Positions 27,108-35,977 of a stretch of DNA of 64,000 nt are shown piece after piece. This DNA comes from Nocardioides euryhalodurans (GTDB lineage: Bacteria; Actinomycetota; Actinomycetes; Propionibacteriales; Nocardioidaceae): contig NZ_CP038267.1 of NCBI RefSeq assembly GCF_004564375.1, forward strand, positions 2,916,501 to 2,980,500, given 5' to 3'. The notes below the pieces were generated by a model. The model saw only the letters and a list, made by a program, of their open reading frames with translations. It ran no database searches and was not told the origin of the DNA. How positions within the stretch are numbered: position 1 is the stretch's first letter; each line of letters begins with the position of its first letter. A program made the position numbers and the translations under genes.

Positions 27108-28190
27108 TCAGCGCAGGTGGATGCCGCGCAGCCGGTCCACGTCGCGCATCCGCTGCTCCGCGAGCCGGTCGGCGGCGACCGCCGGAGGGACCTGCTCGCG
27201 TCGGGCCAGCGCGAAGACGGCGCGGGTGGTGTCGAAGATGCCGCTCGCGCGCTGCTGGGCGCGCTCGAAGGAGAAGCCCTCGAGCTCGTCGGCCACCTGG
27301 ATCAGCCCGCCGCTGTTGACGCAGTAGTCGGGCGCGTAGAGGATTCCCTGCTCCTCGAGCACCTTCTCGATGCCCGGGTGGGCGAGCTGGTTGTTGGCGG
27401 CGCCGCAGACGATCCGCGCCGACAGGGTCTCCACGACCTCGTCGGTGAGGGCGCTGCCGAGCGCGCACGGGGCGTACACGTCGAGCTCGGTCGCCACCAG
27501 GGCGTCGGTGTCGGCCACGACGCGCACCTGCGGGAACTCGGTGGTCACGCGCTCGACCGACGGCTGGTGCGGGTCCGTGACGACCACGGCCGCGCCGTCC
27601 TCGATCAGGTGGCGGACGAGGTGGTGGCCGACCTTGCCGACCCCGGCCACGCCGACGGTCCGGCCGGCCAGCGTGGGCTCGCCCCACAGCGTCTCCGAGG
27701 CCGCGCGCATCCCCTGGAAGACGCCGTACGCGGTGAGCACCGAGCTGTCGCCGGCCCCGCCGTGGGCGACGGTGCGCCCGGTGACGAAGTCGCACTCGCG
27801 GGCGACGTGGTCCATGTCCTCGGAGTAGGTCCCCACGTCGCAGGCCGTGAAGTAGCGGCCGTTGAGCGACTGCACGAAGCGGCCGTACGCGCGCAGCAGC
27901 GCCTCGGACTTCAGCGTGGCCGGGTCGCCGATGATGACGGCCTTGCCGCCGCCGAGGTCGAGCCCGGCCAGCGCCGCCTTGTAGGTCATGCCGCGCGAGA
28001 GGTTGAGCACGTCGCGGACGGCGTCGTCGGTGGAGGCGTACGGGTAGAAGCGGGTGCCGCCGAGGGCCGGGCCGAGGGCCGTGGAGTGGATCGCGATGAT
28101 CGCGCGCAGTCCGGAGGCGGGGTCGTTGGCGAAGACCACCTGTTCGTGGGCGGACCCGACCTCGAAGACGTCGACGGGGGTGCTGGGCAT
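27108..28190 (-). CDS. vdh: Glu/Leu/Phe/Val dehydrogenase (valine/leucine dehydrogenase type)
   Basis: A 360-residue NAD-dependent amino acid dehydrogenase that deaminates branched-chain amino acids to 2-oxo acids. The catalytic region reads [19 protein letters not shown] then [19 protein letters not shown] with the substrate and catalytic lysines. The Rossmann motif is [12 protein letters not shown] near residue 180. CGAANNQL and [14 protein letters not shown] complete the family pattern. Length and sequence suit the octameric Leu/Val subgroup, not hexameric glutamate dehydrogenase. Preference for valine is inferred from actinobacterial context. Confidence 0.85.
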   Translation of the reverse strand: MPSTPVDVFEVGSAHEQVVFANDPASGLRAIIAIHSTALGPALGGTRFYPYASTDDAVRDVLNLSRGMTYKAALAGLDLGGGKAVIIGDPATLKSEALLRAYGRFVQSLNGRYFTACDVGTYSEDMDHVARECDFVTGRTVAHGGAGDSSVLTAYGVFQGMRAASETLWGEPTLAGRTVGVAGVGKVGHHLVRHLIEDGAAVVVTDPHQPSVERVTTEFPQVRVVADTDALVATELDVYAPCALGSALTDEVVETLSARIVCGAANNQLAHPGIEKVLEEQGILYAPDYCVNSGGLIQVADELEGFSFERAQQRASGIFDTTRAVFALARREQVPPAVAADRLAEQRMRDVDRLRGIHLR

Positions 28191-28311
28191 CTGGGGAGAC
28201 CACTTTCTGTGTCACGGAGCCACGCGGGTGGGTGGCCGGCTGCCGGGCCGCAGGGGTGGCGCGAGCCGGTGCGGCCAGCGTAGTCGCGTCGCCGCGTGGT
28301 CAGAAGTCGGC

Positions 28312-31125
28312 TCAGGCCCGCGCGGCGCGGGCGTCGGCCAGCGCCATCAGCGCGATCTCCATCTCCTGCACGAGCGTGGCGTACGCCGCGTCGGAGCCCT
28401 CGAGCTTGTCCAGGCGCCCCCGCTCCTCGAGGTCGTAGGCGGCCGCACCGACGCGCGGCAGGCCGAGGTTGAGCGCGCTGCCCTTGAGCTTGTGGGCCGA
28501 GGCGAGCAGCGCCTCGGCGTCGCGCTCGTGGACGGCCGCCCTGATCGCGCCGAGGTGGTCGCGCGCGTGGGCGATGAAGTTGCCCGAGCTGCGCTGGAAG
28601 AGGCTCTCGCCGTCCTTGACCATCTCGTGGAGCATCTCGATCCGCTCGACGTCGACGACGTCGGGTCCGGCCAGCTCGGGTCCCTCGTCCACGCCGGTCC
28701 CCTCGCGTCGTACGTCGGTCGCCGGCGACTCGCCGTGGCCGCTGATCCACTGGTGGAGCACCCGCTCGAGCCGGGCCAAGTCGACGGGCTTGGTGAGGAA
28801 GTCGTCCATGCCGGCGTCCAGGCAGCGCTCCCGCTCGCCCTCCAGGGCGGACGCGGTCATGGCGATGATCGGGATCCGGTGCCCGGGCCGCTCCTGCGTC
28901 CGGATCGCCCGGGTGGCGGCGAAGCCGTCCATCCGCGGCATCCGGCAGTCCATCAACACCGCGGCGAAGCCGTGGTCGCCCGCGAGCGCGGCGACCGCCT
29001 CGACCCCGTCACCCGCCACCGCGGCGTCGAAGCCGCCGTTCTCGAGCATGCCGACGGCGACCATCTGGTTGACCTGGTTGTCCTCGACCACGAGCACCCG
29101 CGCGCGGGGCGCGTCGGCCGGACGGCGGCCCTCGGTGGGCCGCTGCGGGTCGTGGACGGTGCCGATGGCGGGGTCGAGGTCGGCGGTGAAGCGGAAGGTG
29201 CTGCCGCGGCCCAGCTGGCTCTCCAGGGTGAGCCGCCCCCCGAGGGCACCCACCAGCTGCCGGGCGATGGTGAGACCCAGACCGGTGCCGCCGTGCCGCC
29301 TCGTCGTGGAGGGGTCGGCCTGGGTGAAGGCGTCGAAGAGCCGCTGCTGCGCGTCGGGGGCGATGCCGGGTCCGGTGTCGCTCACAGCGACCTCGAGCTC
29401 GATCGCGTCGGCGTGGTGGGAGGCGAGCCCGACCTCGATCCGGACCTCGCCGGAGTCGGTGAACTTGACCGCGTTGGAGCCGAGGTTGGCGATGACCTGG
29501 CCGAGCCGGGTCGAGTCGCCCCGCAGGTAGTCCGGCACCTCCGGCGCCACCTCGACGACCAGCGCGAGGCCCTTGTCGGCGGCCGGTCCGGCCAGCAGCC
29601 GGACGGTCTGGTCGAGGGTCGCCCGGACGCTGAAGTCGACGTGCTCGAGCTCGAGCTTGCCGGCCTCGATCTTGGACAGGTCGAGGATGTCGTTGATGAT
29701 CGCGCGCAGCGTCAGGCCGGCCCCGTGGAGAGCGTCGGTCAGCGACCGCTGGTCCTCGTCGAGGTCGGTCCGCAGCAGCAGGTCGGTGAGCCCGATGACG
29801 CCGTTCATCGGCGTACGGATCTCGTGGCTCATGGTGGCGAGGAATCGCGACTTCATCCGCGACGCCTCCATCGCCTGGTCGCGGGCCTCCGCGAGCTCCG
29901 CAGCCGCGCGCTCGCGCTCGGCGACGCGGCCGAGCATCGTGGAGATCTGGTCGAGGAGGTCCTGGGAGTGCATGTCGGGCGGCGCCTCGTCGGCCAGCAC
30001 CTCCACCACGCACGCCACGCCCTCGGCGTGCCGGACCGGGATCGCGACCAGGCTGTGGGTGTCCTCGTGGCCGCGGACCTGCCGGACGGTGATCTCGCCG
30101 CGGCGGTAGCAGACGGCGGCCAGGCCGGGGTCGGGCTCGATGCCGAGCGGCGGCTCGCCGGGGACGAGGACCAGCGGCACCAGGGCGCTGTCGTCGTGCT
30201 CGGGCAGGTAGGCGACCAGGGCGTCCCACCCCGGGGTGCTGCTCACCGCCTCGGCGGTGCGGAGGAGCGTCTCGACCAGGCTCATCGACTGGTTCGCCAC
30301 GACGGCGACCTGCCGCAGCAGTGCCGTACGCCGGGTGGCCTCGGCGAGCTCGTGGTCGGCGACGACCTTCTCGGTGATGTCCTGGTCGGTCCCGGCCATC
30401 CGGACCGCCTTGCCGGAGGCGTCGCGCTCGGCACGGCCTAGCCCGCGCAGCCAGCGCACGGCGCCGTCGGTCCGGACGATCCGGGCGTGCCACTCGAACT
30501 CGTCGGCACCGTCGAAGATGCTGTCCACCGCGGTCTGCACCGCGTGGCGGTCCTCGGGGTGGATGTAGTCGAGGAACCCCTCGTAGGTCGAGGCGAACTG
30601 CTCCGGCGTCAACCGGTAGATGCGGTAGAGCTCGTCGGACCACGTCACCGTGTCGGTGACCACGTCCCACTCCCAGCTGCCGATCTGGGCGATCGCCTGC
30701 GCCTCCGCGAGCCGCTTCTCGCGGTCGCGCAGCGCGTCGATCAGCTCGCGGCGCTCGGTGAAGTCGGTGTAGCGGTGGAGGTAGCCGACCAGATCGCCGG
30801 CGTCGTCGTGGACCGGTCGCCAGCTGGCGAGCAGCCAGATCGGCTCCCCGTCCGGGCGGAGGTACATCGTCTCCATGTCGTCGTGCCCGGGGTCGCCCGC
30901 GCGGGCGCGCGCCATGTGCTCGGCGAACTGCACCTTGCCGACCTCGTCGTGGACGTCGTAGGCCGTGAGCGTGGCCATCTCCTCGGGCGTGCGCCCCAGC
31001 AGGTCGGCCATGCAGGTGTTCGACCAGAGCGTGCGGCCCTCGCCGTCGAGCAACCAGATGCCGTCGGTGCTGGCTTCCACCAGGTACCGGAACAGCTTCG
31101 GGTCCGAGATCATGGGCTCCATCAT
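28312..31125 (-). CDS. Hybrid sensor histidine kinase with PAS, PAS, GAF, receiver and Hpt domains
   Basis: A 937-residue cytosolic phosphorelay protein. PAS-1 is about residues 10-125 (FRYLVEASTDGIWLLDGEGR), PAS-2 about 140-255 (QIGSWEWDVVTDTVTWSDEL), and a GAF domain about 265-410. The kinase has His434 in MSHEIRTPMNGV, the N box VIANLGSNAVKFT, and G2 GTGLGLTIARQL. A receiver domain has its phospho-Asp at 726 (LMDCRMPRMDG), and the Hpt domain carries His878 in SAHKLKGSALNLG. All relay residues are present, so phosphate can pass His-Asp-His to an unlinked regulator. Three in-frame ATGs (31125, 31122, 31113) can start it; 31113 has GGAG just upstream. It reads out of the tRNA-Phe side. Confidence 0.88.
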   Translation of the reverse strand: MMEPMISDPKLFRYLVEASTDGIWLLDGEGRTLWSNTCMADLLGRTPEEMATLTAYDVHDEVGKVQFAEHMARARAGDPGHDDMETMYLRPDGEPIWLLASWRPVHDDAGDLVGYLHRYTDFTERRELIDALRDREKRLAEAQAIAQIGSWEWDVVTDTVTWSDELYRIYRLTPEQFASTYEGFLDYIHPEDRHAVQTAVDSIFDGADEFEWHARIVRTDGAVRWLRGLGRAERDASGKAVRMAGTDQDITEKVVADHELAEATRRTALLRQVAVVANQSMSLVETLLRTAEAVSSTPGWDALVAYLPEHDDSALVPLVLVPGEPPLGIEPDPGLAAVCYRRGEITVRQVRGHEDTHSLVAIPVRHAEGVACVVEVLADEAPPDMHSQDLLDQISTMLGRVAERERAAAELAEARDQAMEASRMKSRFLATMSHEIRTPMNGVIGLTDLLLRTDLDEDQRSLTDALHGAGLTLRAIINDILDLSKIEAGKLELEHVDFSVRATLDQTVRLLAGPAADKGLALVVEVAPEVPDYLRGDSTRLGQVIANLGSNAVKFTDSGEVRIEVGLASHHADAIELEVAVSDTGPGIAPDAQQRLFDAFTQADPSTTRRHGGTGLGLTIARQLVGALGGRLTLESQLGRGSTFRFTADLDPAIGTVHDPQRPTEGRRPADAPRARVLVVEDNQVNQMVAVGMLENGGFDAAVAGDGVEAVAALAGDHGFAAVLMDCRMPRMDGFAATRAIRTQERPGHRIPIIAMTASALEGERERCLDAGMDDFLTKPVDLARLERVLHQWISGHGESPATDVRREGTGVDEGPELAGPDVVDVERIEMLHEMVKDGESLFQRSSGNFIAHARDHLGAIRAAVHERDAEALLASAHKLKGSALNLGLPRVGAAAYDLEERGRLDKLEGSDAAYATLVQEMEIALMALADARAARA

Positions 31126-31209
31126 GGCGTGCCGGGGCGGATGTCGCAGCGTTCTGGGGGGCAAGCGGACGACGAAGGGCCGCACCCGAGGGGTGCGGCC
31201 CGACGTGCG

Positions 31210-31286
31210 TGGTGGCCAGGGGCGGGGTCGAACCGCCGACCTATCGATTTTCAGTCGATCGCTCGTACCAACTGAGCTACCTGGCC
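31210..31286 (-). tRNA. tRNA-Phe (GAA)
   Basis: On the minus strand the acceptor GGCCAGG pairs with CCTGGCC, the D arm contains GCTCAGTTGGTACGAGC, the anticodon loop has GAA in GACTGAAAATC, and the T arm reads GGCGGTTCGACCCCGCC. CCA is encoded at the 3' end. Confidence 0.95.
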
Positions 31287-31418
31287 GTGCGTTGGGGCGC
31301 CCGAGGGTGCCGCCGACAGCGAGGGAGACCATACCGGAGACGTCGTGGGGGCTCCTATTCGGGAGGGGCGGGATTGGTCGGCCCCGGAGCGCTCGCCCTA
31401 TGCTGTGCGGGCAGTCCT

Positions 31419-31494
31419 GCCCCCATCGTCTAGCGGCCCAGGACCCCGCCCTTTCACGGCGGTAGCACGGGTTCGAATCCCGTTGGGGGTGCCA
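31419..31494 (+). tRNA. tRNA-Glu (TTC)
   Basis: The acceptor GCCCCCA pairs with TGGGGGT (G1-U72, as in other actinobacterial tRNA-Glu). The anticodon loop is CCTTTCACGG with TTC, the T arm is CGGGTTCGAATCCCG, and CCA is encoded. The 3' 52 bases are exactly duplicated 104 bases downstream. Confidence 0.93.
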
Positions 31495-31514
31495 ACAATG
31501 CGCGGTCGGACGAT

Positions 31515-31596
31515 GGGGCCATCGCCTAGCGGGCGGGCTGTCCGGGACCCCGCCCTTTCACGGCGGTAGCACGGGTTCGAATCCCGTTGGGGGTGC
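31515..31596 (+). pseudogene. Degenerate second tRNA-Glu (TTC) copy
   Basis: From 31545 to 31596 this repeats exactly 52 bases of the intact tRNA-Glu at 31441-31492, including anticodon and T arm. The 5' part differs: it begins GGGGCCATCGCCTAGCGG, so four of seven acceptor pairs are lost or mispaired against TGGGGGT. The D loop carries an insertion (GGGCGGGCTGTCC), and the 3' end reads GCTCC instead of GCCA. It is unlikely to be a working tRNA and looks like a duplication that later diverged, or a fossil attachment site. Confidence 0.75.
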
Positions 31597-31672
31597 TCCC
31601 GCTCCGCACCACCTCCCCGATTGGGAACCGGTGCCGGACGTGGGTTAGAGTTCCACCGCTTCACCAATGCAA

Positions 31673-31749
31673 GGCCCCGTAGCGCAGTTGGTTAGCGCGC
31701 CGCCCTGTCACGGCGGAGGCCGCGGGTTCGAGTCCCGTCGGGGTCGCCA
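31673..31749 (+). tRNA. tRNA-Asp (GTC)
   Basis: The acceptor GGCCCCG pairs with CGGGGTC, the D arm is GCGCAGTTGGTTAGCGC, the anticodon loop is CCTGTCACGG with GTC, the T arm is CGGGTTCGAGTCCCG, and CCA is encoded. Confidence 0.95.
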
Positions 31750-31819
31750 CCACCACACCGCCTGCAGATCGACCGGTCTGCAGGCGGAGTGCATTTCCGC
31801 CGGCTCCTAGGCTGGCCCC

Positions 31820-32173
31820 ATGCCGGTCGAGATGGGTCGCGAGGAGTTCGAGCGGCTGGTCGACGCCGCGCTCGACGAGATCCCCGACGAGCTCGCCTCG
31901 CTCATCCGCAACGTCGTGGTGCTGGTGGAGGACGACCCGCCGGCCGACGACCCCGACCTGCTCGGCCTCTACGACGGGGTCGCGCTCACCGAGCGCGGCG
32001 GCGAGCCCGGCATGGTGCTGCCCGACCGCATCTTCGTCTTCCGGCACCCGCTGCTCGACTTCTGCGACGACGAGGCGCAGCTGGCCGAGGAGGTCCGGAT
32101 CACCCTGGTGCACGAGGTGGCCCACCACTTCGGCATCGACGACGACCGGCTCCACGCGCTCGGCTACGCCTGA
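31820..32173 (+). CDS. Minimal zincin-like metallopeptidase family protein
   Basis: A 117-residue protein of the actinobacterial/proteobacterial zincin_1 (DUF1025) family. The C-terminal third has the HExxH zinc motif in ITLVHEVAHHFGIDDDRLHALGY, where the HEVAH histidines and the downstream Asp/His could bind zinc. The N-terminus MPVEMGREEFERLVDAALDE is the usual family start. Peptidase activity has not been shown for most members. It overlaps the convergent ATPase gene by 10 bases. Confidence 0.82.
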   Translation: MPVEMGREEFERLVDAALDEIPDELASLIRNVVVLVEDDPPADDPDLLGLYDGVALTERGGEPGMVLPDRIFVFRHPLLDFCDDEAQLAEEVRITLVHEVAHHFGIDDDRLHALGYA

Positions 32174-33087
32174 GCGACCGCCCCGCCCCACCGACGGGGG
32201 GCGTGACCCGACCCCTGCCGGGTGAACTCGCTGAAGAACCAGGTCTGGAAGTGGACTTGCGACTCGGTCCGCGCCAGCGAGAGCAGCTGCTGCTGCCGGC
32301 AGAACTCGTCGGCGAAGTCGAGCAGCTCCACGAAGCGGCCCATCGTCTCGGCCTCGTCCGCGGAGACCGGCACGTCCAGGTCGACGGCCTCGCGACCCTC
32401 GGCGCGGGCCCGGCGGACCTCGTCGGCGTCGAGCCCGTCCTGGACCTCGCGCTGCAGCGAGCCGAAGAGGTCGGCCAGGGACTTGGCGAGGGGGTACTTG
32501 TCCTCGTGGGCGAGCGCGAGGAGGCGTACCTCCCGACGCAGCTCGCGGTAGTGGGTCTCGAACTCCGCCAGGGCCCGGATCGGCGCGCCGAGCAACCGGA
32601 CGTGGATGGTGTCGCGCTCGGACCGCTTGGGCGGCTCGGGCAGCCCGGTCACCGCCCCGGTGACCCCCTGCTCGCGCGCGTTGGTCGCGGGGACGAACCA
32701 CATGACCTTCCCGCTGTCCTCGATGTCGGCCCCCCACGCCTCCGCGCAGCGGGCGACGATGTCCAGGCCCCGGCCGAAGGTGAGCAGCAGCGTCTCGTCG
32801 TCGGGCGGCAGGGCCTGGTCGGCCAGCAGGTGGGGCATCACCGGCGGGTCGGTCGAGCCGTCGCGGACCTCGACGCGCGGGTGCGCCAGCGTGCCACGCA
32901 CGCGGACGGAGATCGGGTCGGTGGCGTGCAGCACCGCGTTGGTGACCAGCTCGGAGACGCCCAGCTCGGCGGTCTCGACGAGCTCGGGGCGACCGATGTC
33001 GGTGATCGTCTCGATCACCCACCGCCGGGCCCGGTGCACGCTGTGGGGCACGGGGACCACGGAGAGCGCGGGCCTGTTCAGCGACAC
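32164..33087 (-). CDS. HSP90-fold ATP-binding protein, RsbW/anti-sigma-like, with long C-terminal helical region
   Basis: A 307-residue protein. Residues about 20-135 resemble the HATPase_c_2 domain of RsbW/SpoIIAB-like serine kinases: LGVSELVTNAVLHATDPISV is the N box, VEVRDGSTDPPVMP a G1-like motif, and LTFGRGLDIVARCAEAWGAD a G2-like motif. Residues about 150-300 are highly charged and helical (FETHYRELRREVRLLALAHE), with no known domain. Such proteins regulate sigma factors or anti-anti-sigma factors in stress control; partners are not adjacent. Confidence 0.72.
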   Translation of the reverse strand: MSLNRPALSVVPVPHSVHRARRWVIETITDIGRPELVETAELGVSELVTNAVLHATDPISVRVRGTLAHPRVEVRDGSTDPPVMPHLLADQALPPDDETLLLTFGRGLDIVARCAEAWGADIEDSGKVMWFVPATNAREQGVTGAVTGLPEPPKRSERDTIHVRLLGAPIRALAEFETHYRELRREVRLLALAHEDKYPLAKSLADLFGSLQREVQDGLDADEVRRARAEGREAVDLDVPVSADEAETMGRFVELLDFADEFCRQQQLLSLARTESQVHFQTWFFSEFTRQGSGHAPRRWGGAVAQA

Positions 33088-33241
33088 AGTCTCCCCCTCA
33101 CGTCACTCCTCGGTGGGGACGCCGGGACCCGTCCGTGTGCGCGACATGGGCCAAACCTACGACACGTTGGCGTCCCGGAGGGTGAGGAAGGCCATGTGGG
33201 CAGGATTCCGGCTCCGGCGCCCGACGCGGGACAATGGAGTC

Positions 33242-34723
33242 ATGGAGACCACGAAGGACACCGGAACCCGGCCGCACCGGGTCGTGGTGATCGGCTCCGG
33301 CTTCGGGGGGCTGTTCGGCGCGAAGGCGCTGCGCCGCTCCGACGTCGAGGTGACCATGATCGCCAAGACGACCCACCACCTCTTCCAGCCCCTGCTCTAC
33401 CAGGTCGCGACCGGCATCCTGTCCGAGGGCGAGATCGCGCCCCCGACGCGCGAGATCCTGAGTGGTCAGAAGAACGCCCAGGTGCTGCTCGGCGAGGTCA
33501 CCGCGATCGACCTGGAGAGGCGCGAGGTCACCTCCACCGTCCTCGGCCGGCCCACGGTCACGCCGTACGACTCGCTGCTCGTGGCCGCGGGCGCCACCCA
33601 GTCCTACTTCGGCAACGACCACTTCTCCGAGTTCGCGCCCGGCATGAAGAGCATCGACGACGCCCTCGAGCTGCGGGGGCGGATCTTCGGCGCCTTCGAG
33701 ATGGCCGAGCTCGGTGCCAGCCGCGGCGACGACGTCGACCACAACCTGACCTTCGTCGTGGTGGGCGCCGGGCCGACCGGCGTCGAGATGGCCGGCCAGA
33801 TCGCCGAGCTCTCGCGCCGTACGCTCCGCAAGGACTTCCGGGCGATCCAGACCCACCACGCCAGGGTGATCCTGCTCGACGCCGCGCCGCAGGTGCTGCC
33901 GCCCTTCGGGCACCGGCTCGGCGAGAAGACCAAGCAGGAGCTCGAGAAGCTCGGCGTCGAGGTGATCCTCGGGGCGATGGTGACCGACGTCGACGAGCGC
34001 GGCATCCAGATGAAGTTCAAGGACGGACGGGTCGAGACGATCCATGCCGTCACCAAGATCTGGGCCGCGGGCGTGCAGGCCAGCCCGCTGGGCCGGACGC
34101 TGTCCGAGCAGACCGGCGCGCCGCTGGACCGTGCCGGCCGGATCGCGGTCAACCCCGACCTGACGCTGCCGGGTCACCCCGAGGTGTTCGTGGTCGGCGA
34201 CATGATCTCGCTCGACAACCTGCCGGGGGTCGCTCAGGTGGCGATCCAGGGCGCCAAGTACGCCGCCAAGGAGATCGACGGCCGGCTCAGCGGCAAGGCC
34301 CCGCAGCCGCCGTTCAAGTACTTCGACAAGGGCTCGATGGCGATCATCAGCCGCTTCCGCGCCGTCGCCATGGTGGGCAGGCTGCGGCTGACCGGCGTCA
34401 TCGCGTGGCTGATGTGGCTGGCGGTCCACCTCGTGTACATCACCGGCTTCAAGAACCGGATCACCGCACTGCTCCACTGGTTCGTCTCGTTCCTCGGCCG
34501 CGGCCGGTCGGAGCGCACGAGCACCGAGCAGCAGATCTTCGGCAGGTCCGCGCTCGCGCGGCTGCAGGGCGGCGCCGCCGACCTCGTCTCTCGTCCGGGT
34601 GCCTACGACGAGGCGCGGGACATGATCGAGAAGACCCGTCGGGCCGAGCTCGAGGCGCAGGCCGCCGAGGAGTCGCGGCTCACCGACGAGGGCGTGCGCG
34701 GGGTGCCGGCCGAGCAGCGCTGA
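33242..34723 (+). CDS. ndh: Type II NADH dehydrogenase (NDH-2)
   Basis: A 493-residue FAD enzyme that passes electrons from NADH to menaquinone without proton pumping, attached to the membrane. The FAD-binding Rossmann motif is VVVIGSGFGGLFGAKALRRS (residues 14-33). The NADH-binding one is TFVVVGAGPTGVEMAGQIAE around 170-189. The quinone-side segment HHLFQPLLYQVATGILS near residue 45 and GDMISLDNLPGVAQVAIQGA near 320 are typical. A hydrophobic C-terminal stretch (LTGVIAWLMWLAVHLVYITG) provides membrane attachment. The ATG at 33242 is the clear start. Confidence 0.92.
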   Translation: METTKDTGTRPHRVVVIGSGFGGLFGAKALRRSDVEVTMIAKTTHHLFQPLLYQVATGILSEGEIAPPTREILSGQKNAQVLLGEVTAIDLERREVTSTVLGRPTVTPYDSLLVAAGATQSYFGNDHFSEFAPGMKSIDDALELRGRIFGAFEMAELGASRGDDVDHNLTFVVVGAGPTGVEMAGQIAELSRRTLRKDFRAIQTHHARVILLDAAPQVLPPFGHRLGEKTKQELEKLGVEVILGAMVTDVDERGIQMKFKDGRVETIHAVTKIWAAGVQASPLGRTLSEQTGAPLDRAGRIAVNPDLTLPGHPEVFVVGDMISLDNLPGVAQVAIQGAKYAAKEIDGRLSGKAPQPPFKYFDKGSMAIISRFRAVAMVGRLRLTGVIAWLMWLAVHLVYITGFKNRITALLHWFVSFLGRGRSERTSTEQQIFGRSALARLQGGAADLVSRPGAYDEARDMIEKTRRAELEAQAAEESRLTDEGVRGVPAEQR

Positions 34724-34774
34724 CCAGCACGAAACTCGGTGGCGGGGTCGCCGCGTCCACAGCACGATGAGCCC

Positions 34775-35296
34775 ATGACCGGGCTCGTGCGACCCGACCT
34801 CCGCCACCACCCCTCGTGGGCGAGCGCGGTGCGCGAGTTCGGGGAGGACGGCACCACGATGCACGGCGGAGGGCTCTGGGACCTCGACACCCGTGATCTG
34901 GGTCGGGACGCGCTGGCGACCGAGGTCGAGCGGTTGCTGGCGCAGTCCGACCCCGCCACCGAGCTGCCCGACGGGATCGTCCCGTGCAGCTACTACTGGA
35001 TCGTCGAGGGCGAGGAGTTCCTCGGCTACCTCGCCGTCCGCCACGCGCTCAACGACTGGCTCCACGACTACGGCGGTCACCTCGGCTACAGCGTGCGCCC
35101 CTCCCGACGCGGCGAGGGCCATGCCGGCCGCGCCCTCGCGCTCGGCCTCGACCAGGCTCGCGCCATCGGCCTCCACCGGGTCCTGATCACCTGCGACGAG
35201 GACAACCTCGCCTCCCGCCGCACCATCGAGAGCGCCGGCGCAAGCTACGAGGACACCCGCGACGTCAAGCGTCGCTACTGGTTCGACCTCGACTGA
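34775..35296 (+). CDS. GNAT-family N-acetyltransferase
   Basis: A 173-residue acetyltransferase. The acetyl-CoA binding motif A is HLGYSVRPSRRGEGHAGRAL (residues about 105-124), with the R-x-x-G-x-G/A loop, followed by ALDQARAIGLHRVLITCDED and NLASRRTIESAGASYED, the usual motif B order. It resembles predicted acetyltransferases of the RimJ/L-like COG3981 group. Substrate is unknown. ATG 34775 was chosen; an upstream GTG-type start at 34739 would add 12 poorly matching residues. Confidence 0.85.
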   Translation: MTGLVRPDLRHHPSWASAVREFGEDGTTMHGGGLWDLDTRDLGRDALATEVERLLAQSDPATELPDGIVPCSYYWIVEGEEFLGYLAVRHALNDWLHDYGGHLGYSVRPSRRGEGHAGRALALGLDQARAIGLHRVLITCDEDNLASRRTIESAGASYEDTRDVKRRYWFDLD

Positions 35297-35390
35297 GGGT
35301 CGAGCGCGTGGACGAGGGCTGCCCGGTCGCCCCGCGCAGGGCGGTGGCCTGCCGGTCCTCCGGCGGCGTGACCACCGTTGTCGGCACCGT

Positions 35391-35777
35391 CTACGCCCCG
35401 TTCTCGTCGGCCTCGAGCTCGTCGGCCTCGTGCTCATCGGCCTCGTGCTCGCCCCGCTCGTCCTCGTCCCGCTCCCGCTCGTCGCGCTCGTTCTCCCGCT
35501 CGTCCCGCTCCCGCTCGTCGCGCTGGTTCTCCCGCTCGTCCCGCTCGTTCTCGTCCCGCTCCCGATCCTCGCGCTGGTTCTCCCGCTCGTCGGTCTCGTT
35601 CGCGTCGAGCTCGACGAGGGACGTGCGCTCCGGTCGACGCTCCTCGGATGAGGTGTCAGTAGGTGCGCACGCCGAGAAGGTGGACAGCAGGAACGAGACG
35701 AGGACGATCAGCCAGAGGATGTGGCCTTCGCGACCCAGGCTCCGCCGAGTGGTGGAGCTTCTGTTTGCTGAAAACAT
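35391..35777 (-). CDS. Putative lipoprotein with Glu/Arg/Asp charged tandem repeats
   Basis: A 128-residue protein starting at ATG 35777 with an AGGAGA ribosome site 6 bases upstream. A hydrophobic segment (HILWLIVLVSFLLSTFSAC, residues about 20-38) ends with a Cys in a near-lipobox context (FSAC), so it is probably a lipoprotein. From about residue 60 to the end it consists of short repeats of the type RDERERDERENE, then HEADEHEADELEAD, a likely extended or coiled charged rod. The DNA has matching purine/pyrimidine asymmetry. I recognise no family. Confidence 0.6.
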   Translation of the reverse strand: MFSANRSSTTRRSLGREGHILWLIVLVSFLLSTFSACAPTDTSSEERRPERTSLVELDANETDERENQREDRERDENERDERENQRDERERDERENERDERERDEDERGEHEADEHEADELEADENGA

Positions 35778-35977
35778 GAGGTTCTCCTGTGTCATCGTGA
35801 GAGCGGCCGCCGGTCGGTGTGCCGTGTCATCGATTCTCGTGAGGCCCTCGGCGTGTCGCGTCCCGGCAGGCGCCCCACTCGACCCCCGGCTAGCCCTACC
35901 TGCGGCAGCCGTGTAACCCGCGGGCCGGGACCATTCCAGGGCGTGTCGACACGCCGCAGTTCCTCCCGGGCAGCGCT

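Noticed and set aside
31398..31667. Minus-strand frame across the tRNA-Glu copies
   Set aside because: It is translation of tRNA sequence; the repeated peptide arises from the duplicated tRNA 3' halves.
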